Under the pieces are notes generated by a model. That model was not told the origin of the DNA and did not search any database. It was given only the letters and a program-made list of their open reading frames with translations. A stretch of DNA of 64,000 nt from Theocolax elegans. Taxonomy: Eukaryota > Arthropoda > Insecta > Hymenoptera > Cerocephalidae. Positions within the stretch are counted from its first letter, which is position 1; each line of letters starts with the position of its first letter. Positions 26,901 through 41,900 of this stretch are shown piece by piece. Made by a program: the position numbers and the translations under genes. The stretch is taken from contig CM047426.1 in assembly GCA_026168455.1 (NCBI GenBank), positions 4,519,501-4,583,500 on the forward strand, given 5' to 3'.

Positions 26901-29900
26901 CATAAAACAAAAGATCGATAATGTCGGTACATGTGTAGAAAATTAACTTTTATCCACCCTAACTCGTCAGTCTAGGTAACGAAAGAGTTTACCTATAATT
27001 TACAAAATACGATAGTATTTGAAAAAGTACGAGAAGAATGCGAATAGTCGAATAAAATACTATCGCGTTTTCTGAAAAAAAACGTTGATTACGTTACACC
27101 CGTTTCATATTTTTCGTATGGAATTTCTCTAACATGTGATTGTTTTTTAGTCGCAAAATTTGGAAACAGGTTGATCGTTTATAAACAAAGAGGTCTTCTC
27201 CTACATTTTCAAATACCATTATATTTTACAAATTATAATTGAACTCTTTGTTTATTTCGGTCGATAAGGTAGGGAGGTTTGAACCCCTTTCTTGTTGTTT
27301 TTTGTAATTATACGCTTTAGATCGATTTATATGATTTTCAATTCCGTAAAACTCTATAATTCGTGTTCCGAACTTCTTCTATAGGTAAGTAAATCGATTT
27401 AAATCGCATAATAGCGAAAGGAAACCAAAAACAAATTATTATCGTCTGAGTTAGACATCTGAAACTCGCCGCATCATCTCAAATCATTTAGAAAGTTAAT
27501 AATAGTATACTAAACGTCATCGACATACCATAATAAAATAAAAATATAAAAATTGTCATTTTACATTTTACAAAGTATACGTACGGTAATAAATAAAACT
27601 TACCGGCTCGGAATGTGAAACATCGTGTGTCATGCTGTGCGCTGCGCGAATCAAACCCTCGTTATGTTTGAGCGCCGTAGAAGCAGCTGGAACAGGTTGC
27701 TGTTGCTGCTGTTGTTGTTGTTGCTGCTGCTGTTGCTGTTGTTGCTGTTGTTGTTGCTGTAGTGGTTGAGATTGTGGCTGATCGTGCTGTTCTTGTCGTG
27801 GTGGAGGTGACAGTTCTTTCTTTTGCTTTGGCGATGCCGTTTGCTCGATCTGTTCCTTCTTCTCCACTTGTGCTGGCTCGGATTGTTCCTTCGATTGTTC
27901 CTGCTGCTCGGTCCTCGATTCGCCTCGCTCGGCTTTCCGCTGCTCCTTCCGCTCACGCTCCAACTGCTTCTGGTGCTCTTTCTCTGCGAACGCATAATTT
28001 TTTTTTCTCTCTTTCGTTTTTTTTTCAACGCTTCAATCTCATTTGAATTTTTATCGATAGTCGGTTATGCAGCTTTTTTCTGTTCGTTCACGCTGTTTAC
28101 GGGTATTTCCATATTGGAGAGAGAGAAGTGAGAACTCGAGTGAAATTGCGGTTTTAATTGACGGCAGCGCTCGTTCACCACCTTCTCCGCGTGATTCTTT
28201 TTTTTTTCTTTAATTTATTAAAACGTTCGTAATTTTACGAGGTGGATTTTCCCCGGGTTTGTTTTTTTTACCATTGACACGGTGACACGATTCCTTTTTT
28301 TTTTCTTTTGCAAAAATTGACGCGGAGGAGTGCGTGAAACGTTGGTAAATTCACGGGTTGAAATTACAAATTTTTTAAAATGTTCGAATTAAGTCGAATT
28401 ATATAATGTACGAGTGGATTGTAAAGTACGCGCGATATTAAATGCGAAAGTGCAAAAGGAATAAGACGTTTATTTTTGACTCTATTAAGAATGTAAACAA
28501 GAATCTATACTATAAACGTAGAAATTAAAAATATATTAAAATTAATTTAAAATATGAACACGTTTAAAAAATACTATGTGAATTAACGATTCTACAATAT
28601 AGAAAATATTTTTTTTATTTTAATTAATTATATTTACTTATTTGTTTCAGAGTCACACGCAATTTTTGCAGTCCGATGGAGAGTATACATAATATATCAT
28701 AATATAACAATTTATATTTTTTTCGTAACGATTAAAAACATTTCTTAATTTTTTATACGAATAGTATTATTATTAACTTTTATTTAAATTTTTTTTAGTT
28801 AATTTTTTACAACACAACTATTGTAATTAATTACGAGACTCCATTCTCTGATTTCTTCCATAAAAAACTTGAAGCAGGATATCTCAGGTACCTCTTCAAA
28901 GAATAGGCTGCAATTTCATCAGAAACATTTAAATATGATTTTAATCCTCTTAAATCAAACAGACTTCCAAAAAAGTTTAAATGTTTATTTAAAAAAATTA
29001 TTTTGTTGCTTTTTATATAATTTTTCAATTTTTAAAAAATAATTTTGCAATAATTTTTTAATAACTGTTTCAAGTAAGTGGATTAAAATTACATTTAAAT
29101 TTTTACCGGTAAATTTTCAGACTATTCGATGAAGACATACTGCGGTAAGTCTATTCTAGCCAAAATTCAGAGTGCGGAGCCTCATAATTAATTACAATTA
29201 GTTATAATGCAATTAAACAATCTAAAAAATTTTAAATAAAAGTTAATAATAATACAATTTGTTTAAAAAATTAAGGTTTTTAATCGTCACGAAAAAAATG
29301 ATTAACTGTTAATATCGAACAGATTTTTTTTCAACCAAGCTCGTCCCCTTAATTAACAATTTATTATTTTATTTATCTTGAATTATTATTAATTCAATTA
29401 ACACATTACTTTACTAAAAATTTCCCGCAACACGATAAAAGAATAAAAGACAAACGTTCTAAATCCATTCGGATAATCGCATCCTTGCGCGTCTCTCCCG
29501 AGTTAAATCAATAAGCGCACATATACGTTTACTGAGCGTGCGAGTGAGAGATGAAGAAGAAAAAAAAAAAGAAGGAAAAGGTATAGATAATTTTTAAGAA
29601 ACCTTGCTGCTTGCTGGCGACGTCAGCTTGGAATTTGTCCAAAATAGCAGCTTCTGCTTCCCGAGTCATTGCCAAGAGCAAACCCGGCGTCTCGTCCTTG
29701 CTCCGTAACGCCAACACGTAATCGTCCATCAGTTTTCCGATCTTGCTGCTCAGCTCTGGGTAACTGCGCGCATAATGCACAAAATTGAATTATGGCTTAC
29801 TACGCCCTTAATTTCAAGTATGAATCTATATATACGTTATGTGTCTAATGCTAAATGTCTCCTCTTTACTTCCATATGGTAATTACGTTAATTTTTTTAA

Positions 29901-32900
29901 TTGACTTTTTAATTATTCGAGAGATCAGTGGAATTTGCGAGTGGTCATGATTAATTGAGGGGGTGGGTATTGATTGATTTTATTGAAATGAATACAGTGA
30001 TTATGGAATTTGCACGAAAATGGTGGTTTTGAAGAAAGGGTTGATTCATGTTTGAATTTGATGTATGCAAGTTGTATTAAAAATCTTTATAAAAAGTTAG
30101 GATAGTTTTTTTTATATAGTATTTAGATGTTCTATCGATGAGTATTATTGAGTGATCAATGAATTAAATATAAAATATCCAGATTTTTTAAATTTGTTGT
30201 AGTTAATTATTTACTTTTTTTAGTACATTTTAATAGGAAACTGAATAAAATGACTTATCGTTACATAATAAAATCTTTAATGGCCATTATATAGTCCTGA
30301 AAGTCAGTGGTCGTAAAGTCCACTTGGGACACTGAAGAACTAAAAATCAAATTTTTAAGATTTTACTAAATTTAATTGTACTATAATAAGTCATTTTATT
30401 CAGTTTTCTTTGGAAGTACTAAAAAATTAATTAGTAAATAACTAAAAGGTTAATAAATAAAATAAAAAGAAATTAAATAATTAATCATGTTGAGAAGACA
30501 TTTGATTTATAGTTCATCGGTGCCATGTGGATTCAACGTCAAGAGATTATCGAACATGTTATAGTTAATTATTTAATTCATTTAGTAATTTTTGATAAAC
30601 TTAATTTAAATAATAAACATCTTCGATATAGCCTTTATATTTATAAAAATTACTTGTCGCAAACTTCACTTGGGACTGATAAACAAAAGTCAAATATAAA
30701 ACTTTTTTTATTTTGTTACAAGTTTTTAATAATTTTCAATAAAAAGCTGAGTAACTACATAATAATTCTTACTATTGCACAAGAAATAAGATTTGGAAAG
30801 AAATTGGATATTCGATTTTTGATACATCAATCGCATGTAGACTTTCAGAAGGATAAACATCCAGAAGGTATTAAAATGGATTAATATAATAAATGGGTTT
30901 TTGAACAGCCTATGAAATTTTTAACACATATAGTAATACATATTAACTTAAATTCAAATTTCTGTCAAATATTGTTTGAAAACTTTATATTTTTATACAT
31001 TATTAAGATCTACCCCCTTGTTCAATAAATTAAAATCCTGTGTGCTACGATGAAAGTAATCATATCATTCTTGACGAAAATTCAATTAAATTACACCTAA
31101 TAAAATTGTCTCAAAAGTAAAGCTTTTAGTTCGGAAAGATCGATAAAATATATATTAAATTATAATGAAAAATAATTCAAAATTTTATTACATTTATTTA
31201 TACACCAATCCAATGTAGATATATAATTATTGGACATTTTTGACGAGATCAGACAATTCATTAATTAACGAACTAGGTTAAAAATCATGTTTAATAATTT
31301 GTACAAAAATGTACATTTCCATTTACTCAATCAAATTTTAATCTTTAATAATCAAATGTTATCGAGTAAGGGTATTTTATTATAGCTACATAAATTTTTC
31401 AAAATGTCTATTTTTATGTATTTTTAGATTCTATTCACATTTATATATATTTATATATATTGCTGAATCTAGAAAAATTGATTGATAAATAATAATCATC
31501 ATTCGATCAAATAAATCGATAAATCAATAAATAAATAAATTCTATATTTTTAACAAAAATAATAATTAAATATAAAAAAAAATCCAGTTAATTTTCCAGT
31601 AAAGCAATATCAAATTTTATTTTTACATACAAACACAGCTTTCTTTAATCTCTTTCAACATATATAACTCAAGTTAATATACTATGTTTTTCTTTTTATA
31701 AAAAAACGCCAAAGTGTACTTGCAAAGTACAGCGCTCTGGTAATTTCGCTTTAAATCACTTATTATTAAAAAAGCGATTCCTCAAATGCGAACAAAAAAA
31801 AGTAAATAAGGAAAATAAATCCCATTTTTTAATTTCGAAAATGTGTATTAAAAAAACATTAATAAGTTTGTAGTTACAGGCGTAAAAAATTTTTTTATTT
31901 ACGGATAAACATATATATCGAAAGATATAATACCCTAAAAAAAAAATATTTTTTATTTATAATTATTTCTATCAGGTGTGACTTACATTTCGAAATTGAT
32001 ATATAACTGTTATTTTACGTCTCTATAATACGCTCGCGATCTCCTAAATAATAAAATCCGATAAATTGTGGATTTATTTTAAAAAGCGGTGTATATACAG
32101 GGTATCAAAAAAAAAGTAACGAAAATTTTATAGGTGTCTCGTTACTTTTTTGGACACCCCATATATGCAGACTGTAAGCGTAACGTGGATTATAAAAAAT
32201 TACTGTCTACATTTCTTAGCAGGGAAAAATTATTTTTATGCAGACGAATCTGTATATATCGAGTAAGATATTTTAATATGGTAATTATCAATCTCGAGTT
32301 TAAAGCAACATAACCTCAATTTTCTTTTATTGGTGAAAAATAGTCTTTTAGAGAGAAAACTGAGAGAATCCGTATCGAGTTACAATTATATTTTAATCAC
32401 GACGAGGGGTTGTATTATCTCAATTTTTATCCTTCCTATATTATTGACATAAGGTACGTAATAATCGATATAATTAAAAAGTGGCTTTAATTATTGTAAG
32501 TCTATAAGAGTTTTTCTTTTATTTTGAATATTAAAAATACATTTTGAGAATCATGTCCTCTACCAGAAAGTAGTCATCGAACATAACCTAATATTGTAAA
32601 AATATGATTACAAAGTTATTTATTTATTTATTATTATAAATTTATTATTATAAATTTATAAATTATTATAAATTGTTGGTAAGAAATTTTTCTACGATTA
32701 ATAAATATTCTTACTACCTAATATTTATACATAATAAACAAAGAGCAATTAATTCTTTTAATTTTCTAAATTAACCCCATTTTTTAATTATGTACGATTG
32801 AATGTGATATCTTACGTCGATAATGTAGGAAAGATGAAAATAGAAATAAGGCGCCTCTTTTAATATTAAACTTTAAGTGTAAAGCATAATCTCAAATTCG

Positions 32901-35900
32901 TACTTAATAAGAATTTTTTCCTACAGCGTTTAATAAAATTGTAATAAATATGTAAATATTCGCAATTGATTTTCTGTAAGTAAAAAATTTCTCGATTTCA
33001 AATGAAAAAAAGTGCGAGTATCGAGTCAGAATATGATTCTACTCGAGTTGAAACATAAACATCACGGTTTTCAAACATAACCTCAATTTTCTTTTTTGAG
33101 TGATAAATTATTTTTTCATAGACAAACATACACGTGACTGAATTGGAACAGAGTTGAAATGTGACATTCTAATCTAAACAATAAATCAAATTTTTCTTTT
33201 TTTTATATTTTAATATATAAAAATGAAAGAGTGAACTTCTAACCTCAATATTTATTCTACAGAATAAAATATTGTTACAATTCCAATGCAACAATTATTA
33301 AGTCGGATTTTATTCGAATCAAGTGAAATAAATCAAACTGAAAACATAACCTCAATATTTTTCCTTCTTGAATTTTAGTGACTTTACTCCAATCGCTCGG
33401 TTTCTTATCACACTAACAAATACTCATCAACTATAATTACAAAAAAAAAATATGTAATAATCACGAAAACGTATAATTAATCTTTCGTATATACATATAT
33501 ATGATCCTATAATTTAGACAAGTATTTTAATGATTAATCTAAAAAGCCGGCTTTACCAAATGAAAAATTCATACCAATTATTCGAAGCGCTTCGTTTATA
33601 TATATATATACATTTCTGATTATCAGAAGGGCGGTTTTCGATTCGCGGATTAAGAATCGGTAAATTATTAATTGGCCTATCGATCTCTACTGCTCCCGTG
33701 TATATACACAGAAAAAAAAATATATATATATAGGTCAACGACCGTGTAACAACGGAATCTAATAATTTAAGTTTGAGAAAAATTCAATTTCAATCGAGTG
33801 CGCGGCGTATATAAAAAAATACTCGATATATATTGAACGGCAATGCGAGTTACGTTCCCGATATTTATTTTTTTTTTCCTTTCTACGCTCGAGTTGACAC
33901 TCGAGAGGAAACAATGCGATGTGCGTATATACGATAGTTTATGGAATTTTTCGTTTGATTTTATTTTTTTTTTTAGATATGTGAAAAAATGTAATTTTTG
34001 TAGAGGAATTAAAAATTTTTTTTTAATTGTTTAAGTGTATATTAATAATTTAAGTATGGATAAAATATTTTGTATGAAAAATAGTTGTCTTTATTATTAT
34101 TTTTATATTGTTTATTCATGTTTTCATTATAATTTTTTTGGTTTTCGATATATCAATGTTTATCAGTTGCAAAAAAAAAGATGGATATTTTCTTTTAGTC
34201 GCGTTCGATAATAGGCTGTACTGAATTTTTCATCGAGTGTATCGAACTCTTGTTGAGAGCAAATGAATGATAATAATTAATGAAAAGAAAATTAATACAA
34301 TCTTTCTTTTCGTGCAGAATATATGAAAATTTTATGAATATTCTTTTACATTTTCAGTATAAAAATTTTTAATTTTTTTAATTTTAATATTTTCTTAATA
34401 TTCAGGTCATAAGTTGGTCCTTATCTTCCATTTTTTTTCGTAAATGGTTCAAGTCCGTTTAATTTTGTAAATAAATAAATAAAAATACTGATTTTGTACA
34501 GAAATATACCTAATAATTACAGCATTATTTTGTAAAACAAACAAGCATCGTTTCTATCTTTTTGTAATTGAGTGTTTATATATTGTGAACGAACGATCGA
34601 TTTGTCGTAGTGTAAACTGTTAGTTCTCATATATACAGGGTGTTCCAAAAGTATGGGTATATCTCGGAAAATAAACACGCTGGAGAAAAATTTTAAATAT
34701 AAAATTTTTGGGAAATCAAAACAGTGATAATTTGACCTTGATATTTATTATAAAGGTCATATGAAGGTGAATGTGGTTATATTTTTAAAATAGGAACCCC
34801 TCTTTTTGACATTGGATTCTTAGAGAACGAGAAATTTTACGTCCAAACTGATAGTTTCTGATTTGTAAGATTGTGATCTTGAGAATTATAGATTTTTCGT
34901 TCATTCTTTTGGAACACCCTGTGTATATATATATATATAAGTTTGAAGGTAGAAAAATTGTTGCAAAAGAATAGGTAAATAAAAATTTCTAAAGTAAAGA
35001 ATTTTCCTTTTGTTTACGATAATTTTTTATAATAATCTCGAAATTAGGCACTCATAGGTTGGGAATACAATCTTTATTTGTTCCCCTTCCAAAAAATGAA
35101 GTTTTTCCTTAGTCAATCAAGAAACAAAGAAATAGTATTTACATGTATTTTTTACCACTTATTATTAACATAACCTATATATAATCTATTTTTTAATAAA
35201 ACTAATCTTTTTAGTTCAAAACTTTAGTTGAGTTGTATATGAAAACTAAAAATGCCTGCACATGTTGTATAAATAATTAATAACTAAACGAATATAACCC
35301 AATAATCTAATCATATAGATGATCAATGTTTTTTAGATATTTATCACAACACAATTTTTTAATATTTATAAATAAATAAATTTTTATCGATTTATTGAAT
35401 TGTAATTATTAATAATTATTTTTCATTAGTATGATGCAATATATATACAAAAGTAATCGATAACAAAATTAATAATCCAATACGAAGTTGTTTTTAGGTT
35501 ATTTCTCTATACTTATGAATCTTTTACTGTTGTTTATTACGATTCATTTTTATTCGTGACTTTTTTTCTAAAAAACATACATATTATAACAATAAGAGAA
35601 AACGCCTTAAAAAACAATTTGAAATTTCAATGAAAAAATAATAAAAAAAAATAATAAAATTTGAATAAATGTATAAAAATTTGTTTTTTTCCGCGCCCTA
35701 TCTAATAACAATATTAATTTTTTTTCTTGCTTTATTTTACTTAAAAAATAATTTTTTAGTGTTCTACATTACCCTTTCTCGTTAAAAACATACAATTTTC
35801 CTTATCGATATATCTCCCGATAAAAATTGCAGAATAAAAAAAAAGCTCCCCAGTTAATTTCACATTTCCGCATACAACGAATAAAAAACTGGGAGGTAGA

Positions 35901-38900
35901 GAGAAAAAAAAAGAAGAAGTAAGGAATATATCCGGAATCACGTACCGTTCAAGCATCAGAAGGCTCTGATTTGTTATTCTGTCGATGTCGGCCAAATGTT
36001 CGAGTGTCGCCGGTTTCTCCCTCTGAGCTTGCTCCAAGCTGCTGTCCAAAAGATGCTTGTAGTGAGCGATCGTGTGGTGACGATCCTTGTGAAGGGCGCG
36101 AAGGAGCTTTTGCAGACATTTTTGAATACGGTGCTCCTGCGACATAAGTCAAATGTGATAATATTATTTTACCTTTCTTTGTTTGTTTAGGATGTAAAAT
36201 AAAGAAAGGAAAATTTATAGCGTTTAGATTTTTTTTTAAAGTGGACTGTGAAACTCTGTTTATTAAGTGTGGAAATTGAAAGTTTTCTTTTAAATTTGTT
36301 AAAAAATGGCTTGTTTTTAAATGTAAAATATGTAAGTATTTTTAGTTCATTAGCAAATAGAAAAAATTTCATACCACGACCGTGTAATGGAATATTTTAC
36401 ATTTTCGAGATAGTGTAAAATGTGAGAATATGCACTTTTAGTGATAATTGTTTCTAAATATAGGCGATAAAAAAATTATTAAATACTTGAGGGAACATGA
36501 TAACTTTCACTATAAACTGGTCAGATTATAATAAAAATTGAAATAGGAATAATACAGCATGATAACTTGCAAAAAGCTTTGTTTTACACTAATCTAACGC
36601 GAGAGAGCTTTCTGCAAGCTTCCATATTGCAGTATTCATATAAGGAAAATTCATTGATTTCTTAATGTTTTATGGTCTGTTGAATCTGATAATATTATAG
36701 CTAACCCTGGTAGATTTAACCTAATTTTTCTATATAAAAAAAAAACAATTTTTAGAAATCGGTAGAAAATAGAATTTATTATGAGCTATAAAGTATAGTT
36801 ATAGTTTCCTTTAAAATGTTAAAAAGATTTTTTCTATTATTTTTAGTGAAAACTGATACGATTTTTTTTATTAAGTATACTTAGTCCTTTATTAATAATG
36901 AGAGTATAAAAAATTACTACTTAATACCCGAATACCTAATCTATAGCCACAAAATTGTCAAATATTATTCAAATTCTATCTTTATTTCAAATTGTTAAAT
37001 TTCTTCTTTTACATCTATTTTTCAACAATTAATACAATTAATTTTAAAATATCGGTATGAAAATAATTAGTTGTTTTAAAAAATAAAAAACAAGTTATTA
37101 CCATGAAATCATAATATATTTTTTCATACACATTTTTTTTTAAATACGGTATAGTAAATAGCTATTTGTAACCCATAAAATAGTCAATCCTAACCTCAAA
37201 CATAAAAAAAATCAATTTAATTATCACGATATATACATATTCTTTTCTCATTATAATATTCAAAATAATTATTTTAATACCTTCCAAACTGAATTGAATA
37301 ACTTAAAACTTTGGAATACAATTAAATTGCAATCGATTAAAATTCGTATTCCAATTATATACAACACAATTTACAACCTCATCATCGTTCGCTTCGTATA
37401 TATGTAAAAAAAAATCCGATCTCGACCATTTTCTTTTTCCTCGTAAATTATATACTTACACATAAATACATATATTTGAATAATTGACGACGATCAAAAT
37501 CGAATCTCATCATTCCGAATTTCATCGAATTTCCTTAGATTAACCATAAAAAGAGAGAAGAATTTTTGATTCACCGATTCGTAAAATATTCAGGTTGTCG
37601 ATTGCTACACACTTTATGAAACATTCAAGGAAAGCACGTGCTTCGACGAAATGAAAAGATTTTTCTCTCTACACTCACGTACGTATTTTTTCACGATTTC
37701 TTTAAAAAAAAAAGAAAGTACAAGCATATTCTTTCTCTTTTTATATTATTGTAAAACAAAACTATATACAATAAAGTTTTAGACTAAACTGGTATACATA
37801 TATTTTTTTACGTCTTTCTCTTTTTCACAAGGCTTGAGCAAAACGTTCGTATATTTTCTTGTTTCTACAAAGAAAAAAAAACAACAGCGTTGCACAATAA
37901 ATTATTTTTTTTTTGGAAAGGTACAATCAATTTTATTTTTTATAAACTCACGATAACATATTACCCCGCGTTATAAATATAAGATGTATGAATATTCATG
38001 CGCGAACGAGTACATAACGCATATTGAATTGTGAATAAATTTTTTTTTGTTTTTTGATTGTATAATTTTATTAATGTCGAGTGTAATCCTTGTTTATACT
38101 ACACGAGCAGAAAAATTGAGAATTTTGAGGTTAGGTGAAACAATTTTTTGTTTCACGTTGATTGTAGGCACCTACATATTTGTCCAAAAAATATTATAAA
38201 TTCTTCTTAATTATACAGTAAAAAATCGAATACGAGACAAATATAAATACTTACATTAGGTGGGATTTCGTTCAATGCCGCCGTGTAACAGGACATAGCT
38301 TCCTCGTTCCTCTGCTTGACCGTCTCCTAAAAATAAAAAATTCAAGTTACAATATTTTTTTTCCATCAACCGAATTCACCTTGTATATAAATAATATATA
38401 TAATTCCTTACAGTAAAAAAAAGCGACGTCATATTATTTTTTTTCAATTTTGTTACTATGAAATAAATCACGTTGGATGTTTCGTAACGCGACCTAATTT
38501 ATATAGTTATTTACTGTATACACGCGTATTGTACGAGACGTAAATTTAATCGCGTTGGTAGTAAACGTGAAATTTCGACGGAAAAATGTAAAAAAAAAGG
38601 ATAAGAAGTCTTAACTTTAATAAACGGATGACTGTCTAATAATTCAAGAAACGTCACGTATAATGTCTGACAGACGCGAACTTAGTGTTATGCAGAGTTA
38701 GCTGCTTAAGTTTCTTCAAACTGTATGTAGTCGAGTTTAAATTTTAACGCGTTTAATCAGATTTTAAAGAAAGGGTTGTTATACCGAAATTTATGAACAG
38801 ATAATGTGTATATATGATGGAGAGGGTTGAGAAAGAAAATAAATAAATCTAATATATATATAGTGTTTTATGAGGATCTTTCAATATTTCAGTTTTAGGT

Positions 38901-41900
38901 ATTTTCCTGTTTAGTAATTTTAAATATTTCTAAAATTATTTATAAATTGATTTAATTAATTCTGATCATTTTTACAATGAGTTTATTTTTAGCATAATAT
39001 TCCATCGAACTGAATAAAACATGGTGAATGATCATAGATATGGTGCGTCGTAATTAATTAGAAAAATTATGTTGTAAATAAATGTTGAATAAAAATTGGT
39101 AATCATATAATCTGTTAGAAAAATTAAGACATACTTTAAGGATATTAAAAATGCAATTTGTTCGATGAAACATTGTGCTGAAAAATCATGGTGCGGTGTG
39201 ATTTAGCTAACAAAATAAGAATTCGAGGTTTTAAACAAATTCTAGTTTTATTTATCCAAAATACTTCAGATAACAAATAAAAATACTTCAATTAATTTTG
39301 ATGCTTTGTACCATGATTTTTTAACATAATGAACTCACCGCAGGATATATTACATGGAAACCACTTCATCGAATAGCCTGAAATTTTGACAGTAACAATA
39401 AAATACGACTTTAATTTACTTACGTCGAACAGAATTGCATAATATTATGACAAATAAACATTTTGTACAAGAATATTGCAATAATATATTTAATTCATCA
39501 AATTGTTGCAATAAATTCAAAAGTAATATAATAGATGAGTAATTTCACAAATACAGTTTTTTATTATCATTTGCAATTCTGTTTCGTTTAAGTGGATCAG
39601 AATTATATTTCATTGTCACTTTTAAAATTTCTGTCAGTTCGATGAAGTGATTCTTGAAACATCCGGCGATGAGCTACAAAAATGGTTTATAAAATACATA
39701 TTGCTAAATAACTAGATAAAAGTCAGAAAAAATTAGAAATACATCAATCTGTTTAAATAATTCAAAAACAATGAATCATTTCACAATAAACTATTAATCG
39801 TGTCGTTTCTAGTATTTTATTTTAAATTTAATCGATTAATCCAGTTAACAAAGAAATTATAAATTAAAATAACTATTTATATATTACCAATACAAGCAAT
39901 ACATAAACTAATCCAAAAGTTTTTACACACGTAAGTAAAAAAAAAATTAACATAGAAACTACTTTGTAAAATATAAAATTACAAGAAAAAGGAAACAATT
40001 CATATTCATTAAAATTTTGATAAAAGAATAAAATGTGTAAGTATAAAAAGATAATATATACGTTGTAACCTCTAAACTAAAAAATGTAAGGGTGACGTTT
40101 ACAAAATAAGAATTTTTTTTTTTTATAAAAATTTAAAATTTACAGAACCGCACACAATATTAGATTTCGAATTTTATATTTCGGTAAAATTCGAAAATTT
40201 TTATTCGTAGACATCACCTCTTGCATTTATTTCTACTTCCGTTTTTTACAACTCTTACACTTTCAGTCAATAAATAAAGAAAAACTGAACAAATCAATTT
40301 TTTTCTCTGTTAATTTTAATAATATATATCCTAGACAATATAATAATAATAAGAATAATAATATCTCATTATTTGGGATCATGCTCAAATATAGGTATTA
40401 CATACAAATATGATCAATATCACGGTAAGAATAACCCAAAATTTAAAAGAGTAAAAGTTGTAAATAATTAACTAATTCTCGAGTTTCAAGAACTATCACC
40501 ATCTGTAAATGTAATTAAAAAAAGTAAAAAAAATTAAAAAAAAAAATATAATAAAATTTAATATACAACATAATAATAATAATAATATCTTTTTATTTGT
40601 AATCATGCTCAAAATTTAACAGAGTAAAAGTCGTAAATAATTAAATAATTCTCAAGTTTCAAGAGTTATCACCGTCTGTAAAATAAAATAAAATAATTAA
40701 AATATAAAATAAAAATAAAAAATAAATAAATAATAATATATAAACATGTAAAGTCACTTACATACACATATATAATATATAATATAACAATACACGGGCA
40801 TTAACAGAATAAAAAATAATTTTTCACCACATTACAAAAGTTACCCGCGAGTTAGAAAAAATAAAGTCCCCCTACGACTACTCGTAGATCACTGTTGGAG
40901 TAAAAAAGAGAGAGAAAAAAAAGGCGAACCCTCCAGAGGGAAAGAAGAAAGATATATGTGTGTACCTGAACGCGTTGCTGATGCATAGCGCTAAGGTGAT
41001 GTTTCTCAGCGGCACCGCTGGCTTCTAAAGCAGCGACGGTTTGTTGGAACCTTACGGTCATCCATCGCTTGAACGCGTCCGCAGCCACGGGGTCGCGAGC
41101 TCTGATGTCCTGGTATCGCTCTTCGAGGTCGCTCCAGTCCTTCATCACCTGGAAACGTTGTAATACACAGATTTCGACACCTATAACTCCCTTTTCTGTT
41201 TTCTTTTTGTTTTTATTTTTCGTATTAGTTGTCAAAGACTAATATACCCTAGTAGGAATTTTACGTTTTGAGATTAGGTTTGTTTACATGTATAATGTAG
41301 ACCTTTAAAAAATCGTTTACATTTTTCTACATACGAGGGGATATAAGAAGGAAAAGAATATAAAATTGTGTAAGAAAACATGTACATATATCGTGTTTGT
41401 TTGTTTATAAGAAACATTTTACTTTTTGAGGTTAGGTTTGTTTCTATGTATGAAAAAATCATTTACATTTTTCTACATACGAGGGGATATAAGAAGGAAA
41501 AGAATATAAAATTGTGTAAGAAAACATGTACATATATCGTGTTTGTTTGTTTATAAGAAACATTTTACGTTTTGAGGTTAGGTTTATTTCTATGTATGTA
41601 GTCCTTAAAAAATCGTTTACATTTTCCTATGTACGAGGGTATATATAAGAAGGAAAAGAATATAAAATTGTGTAAGTATATATATATACATATATAGTAT
41701 TTGTTTGAGAAGTACACTAATACCGAGTTTGTGGTTAGAAAGTTGTGTGTGTTTCACTATATATATGTATACCGAGATCGAGTACCCGTGTATTGTTATT
41801 TACTTTTCGACGATGTGTGTCTAGATACAGACTGTTTAGATACGAGTTCGGGGAACATTCTCTTTTTTTTTGATACTTTTCGTTGAGGAAGCGAATGTAG

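Larger units (their letters stand above)
13428..27603 (-). other. Appl 14.2-kb intron, rich in transposons
   Basis: The intron joins the glutamine-rich and transmembrane exons in phase 0. It holds runs of AAATAAATA (13440-14200), a GA microsatellite, a complete LINE (15144-20695), and foldback elements at 21591-21974, 22104-22479, 23287-23848, 24564-24730 and 26191-26753. Between these there is only AT-rich sequence. No exon-like open frame of the host gene is seen. Confidence 0.85.
29764..35945 (-). other. Appl 6.2-kb intron with foldbacks
   Basis: No coding exon seen. It holds an inverted repeat at 30190-30445, a tiny mariner-type foldback at 32098-32161, AACCTCAATTTTC repeats (32270-33380), a mariner MITE at 34636-34921, and TA tracts. 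The 119-codon frame at 30525-30884 is AT-rich, lies in old repeat sequence, and is not believed. Confidence 0.8.

Noticed and set aside
27651..28131. Other-frame translations across the glutamine-rich exon (125, 94 and 102 codons)
   Set aside because: Shadows of the Appl coding exon in other frames; only the frame with splice-phase agreement is kept.
30525..30884. 119-codon plus-strand frame
   Set aside because: Lies in decayed repeat sequence, has AT-driven composition and no family resemblance.
41260..41700. CRISPR-like or telomeric array
   Set aside because: The units are about 150 bp, tandem and without spacers, and TTAGG occurs once per unit, so it is neither.
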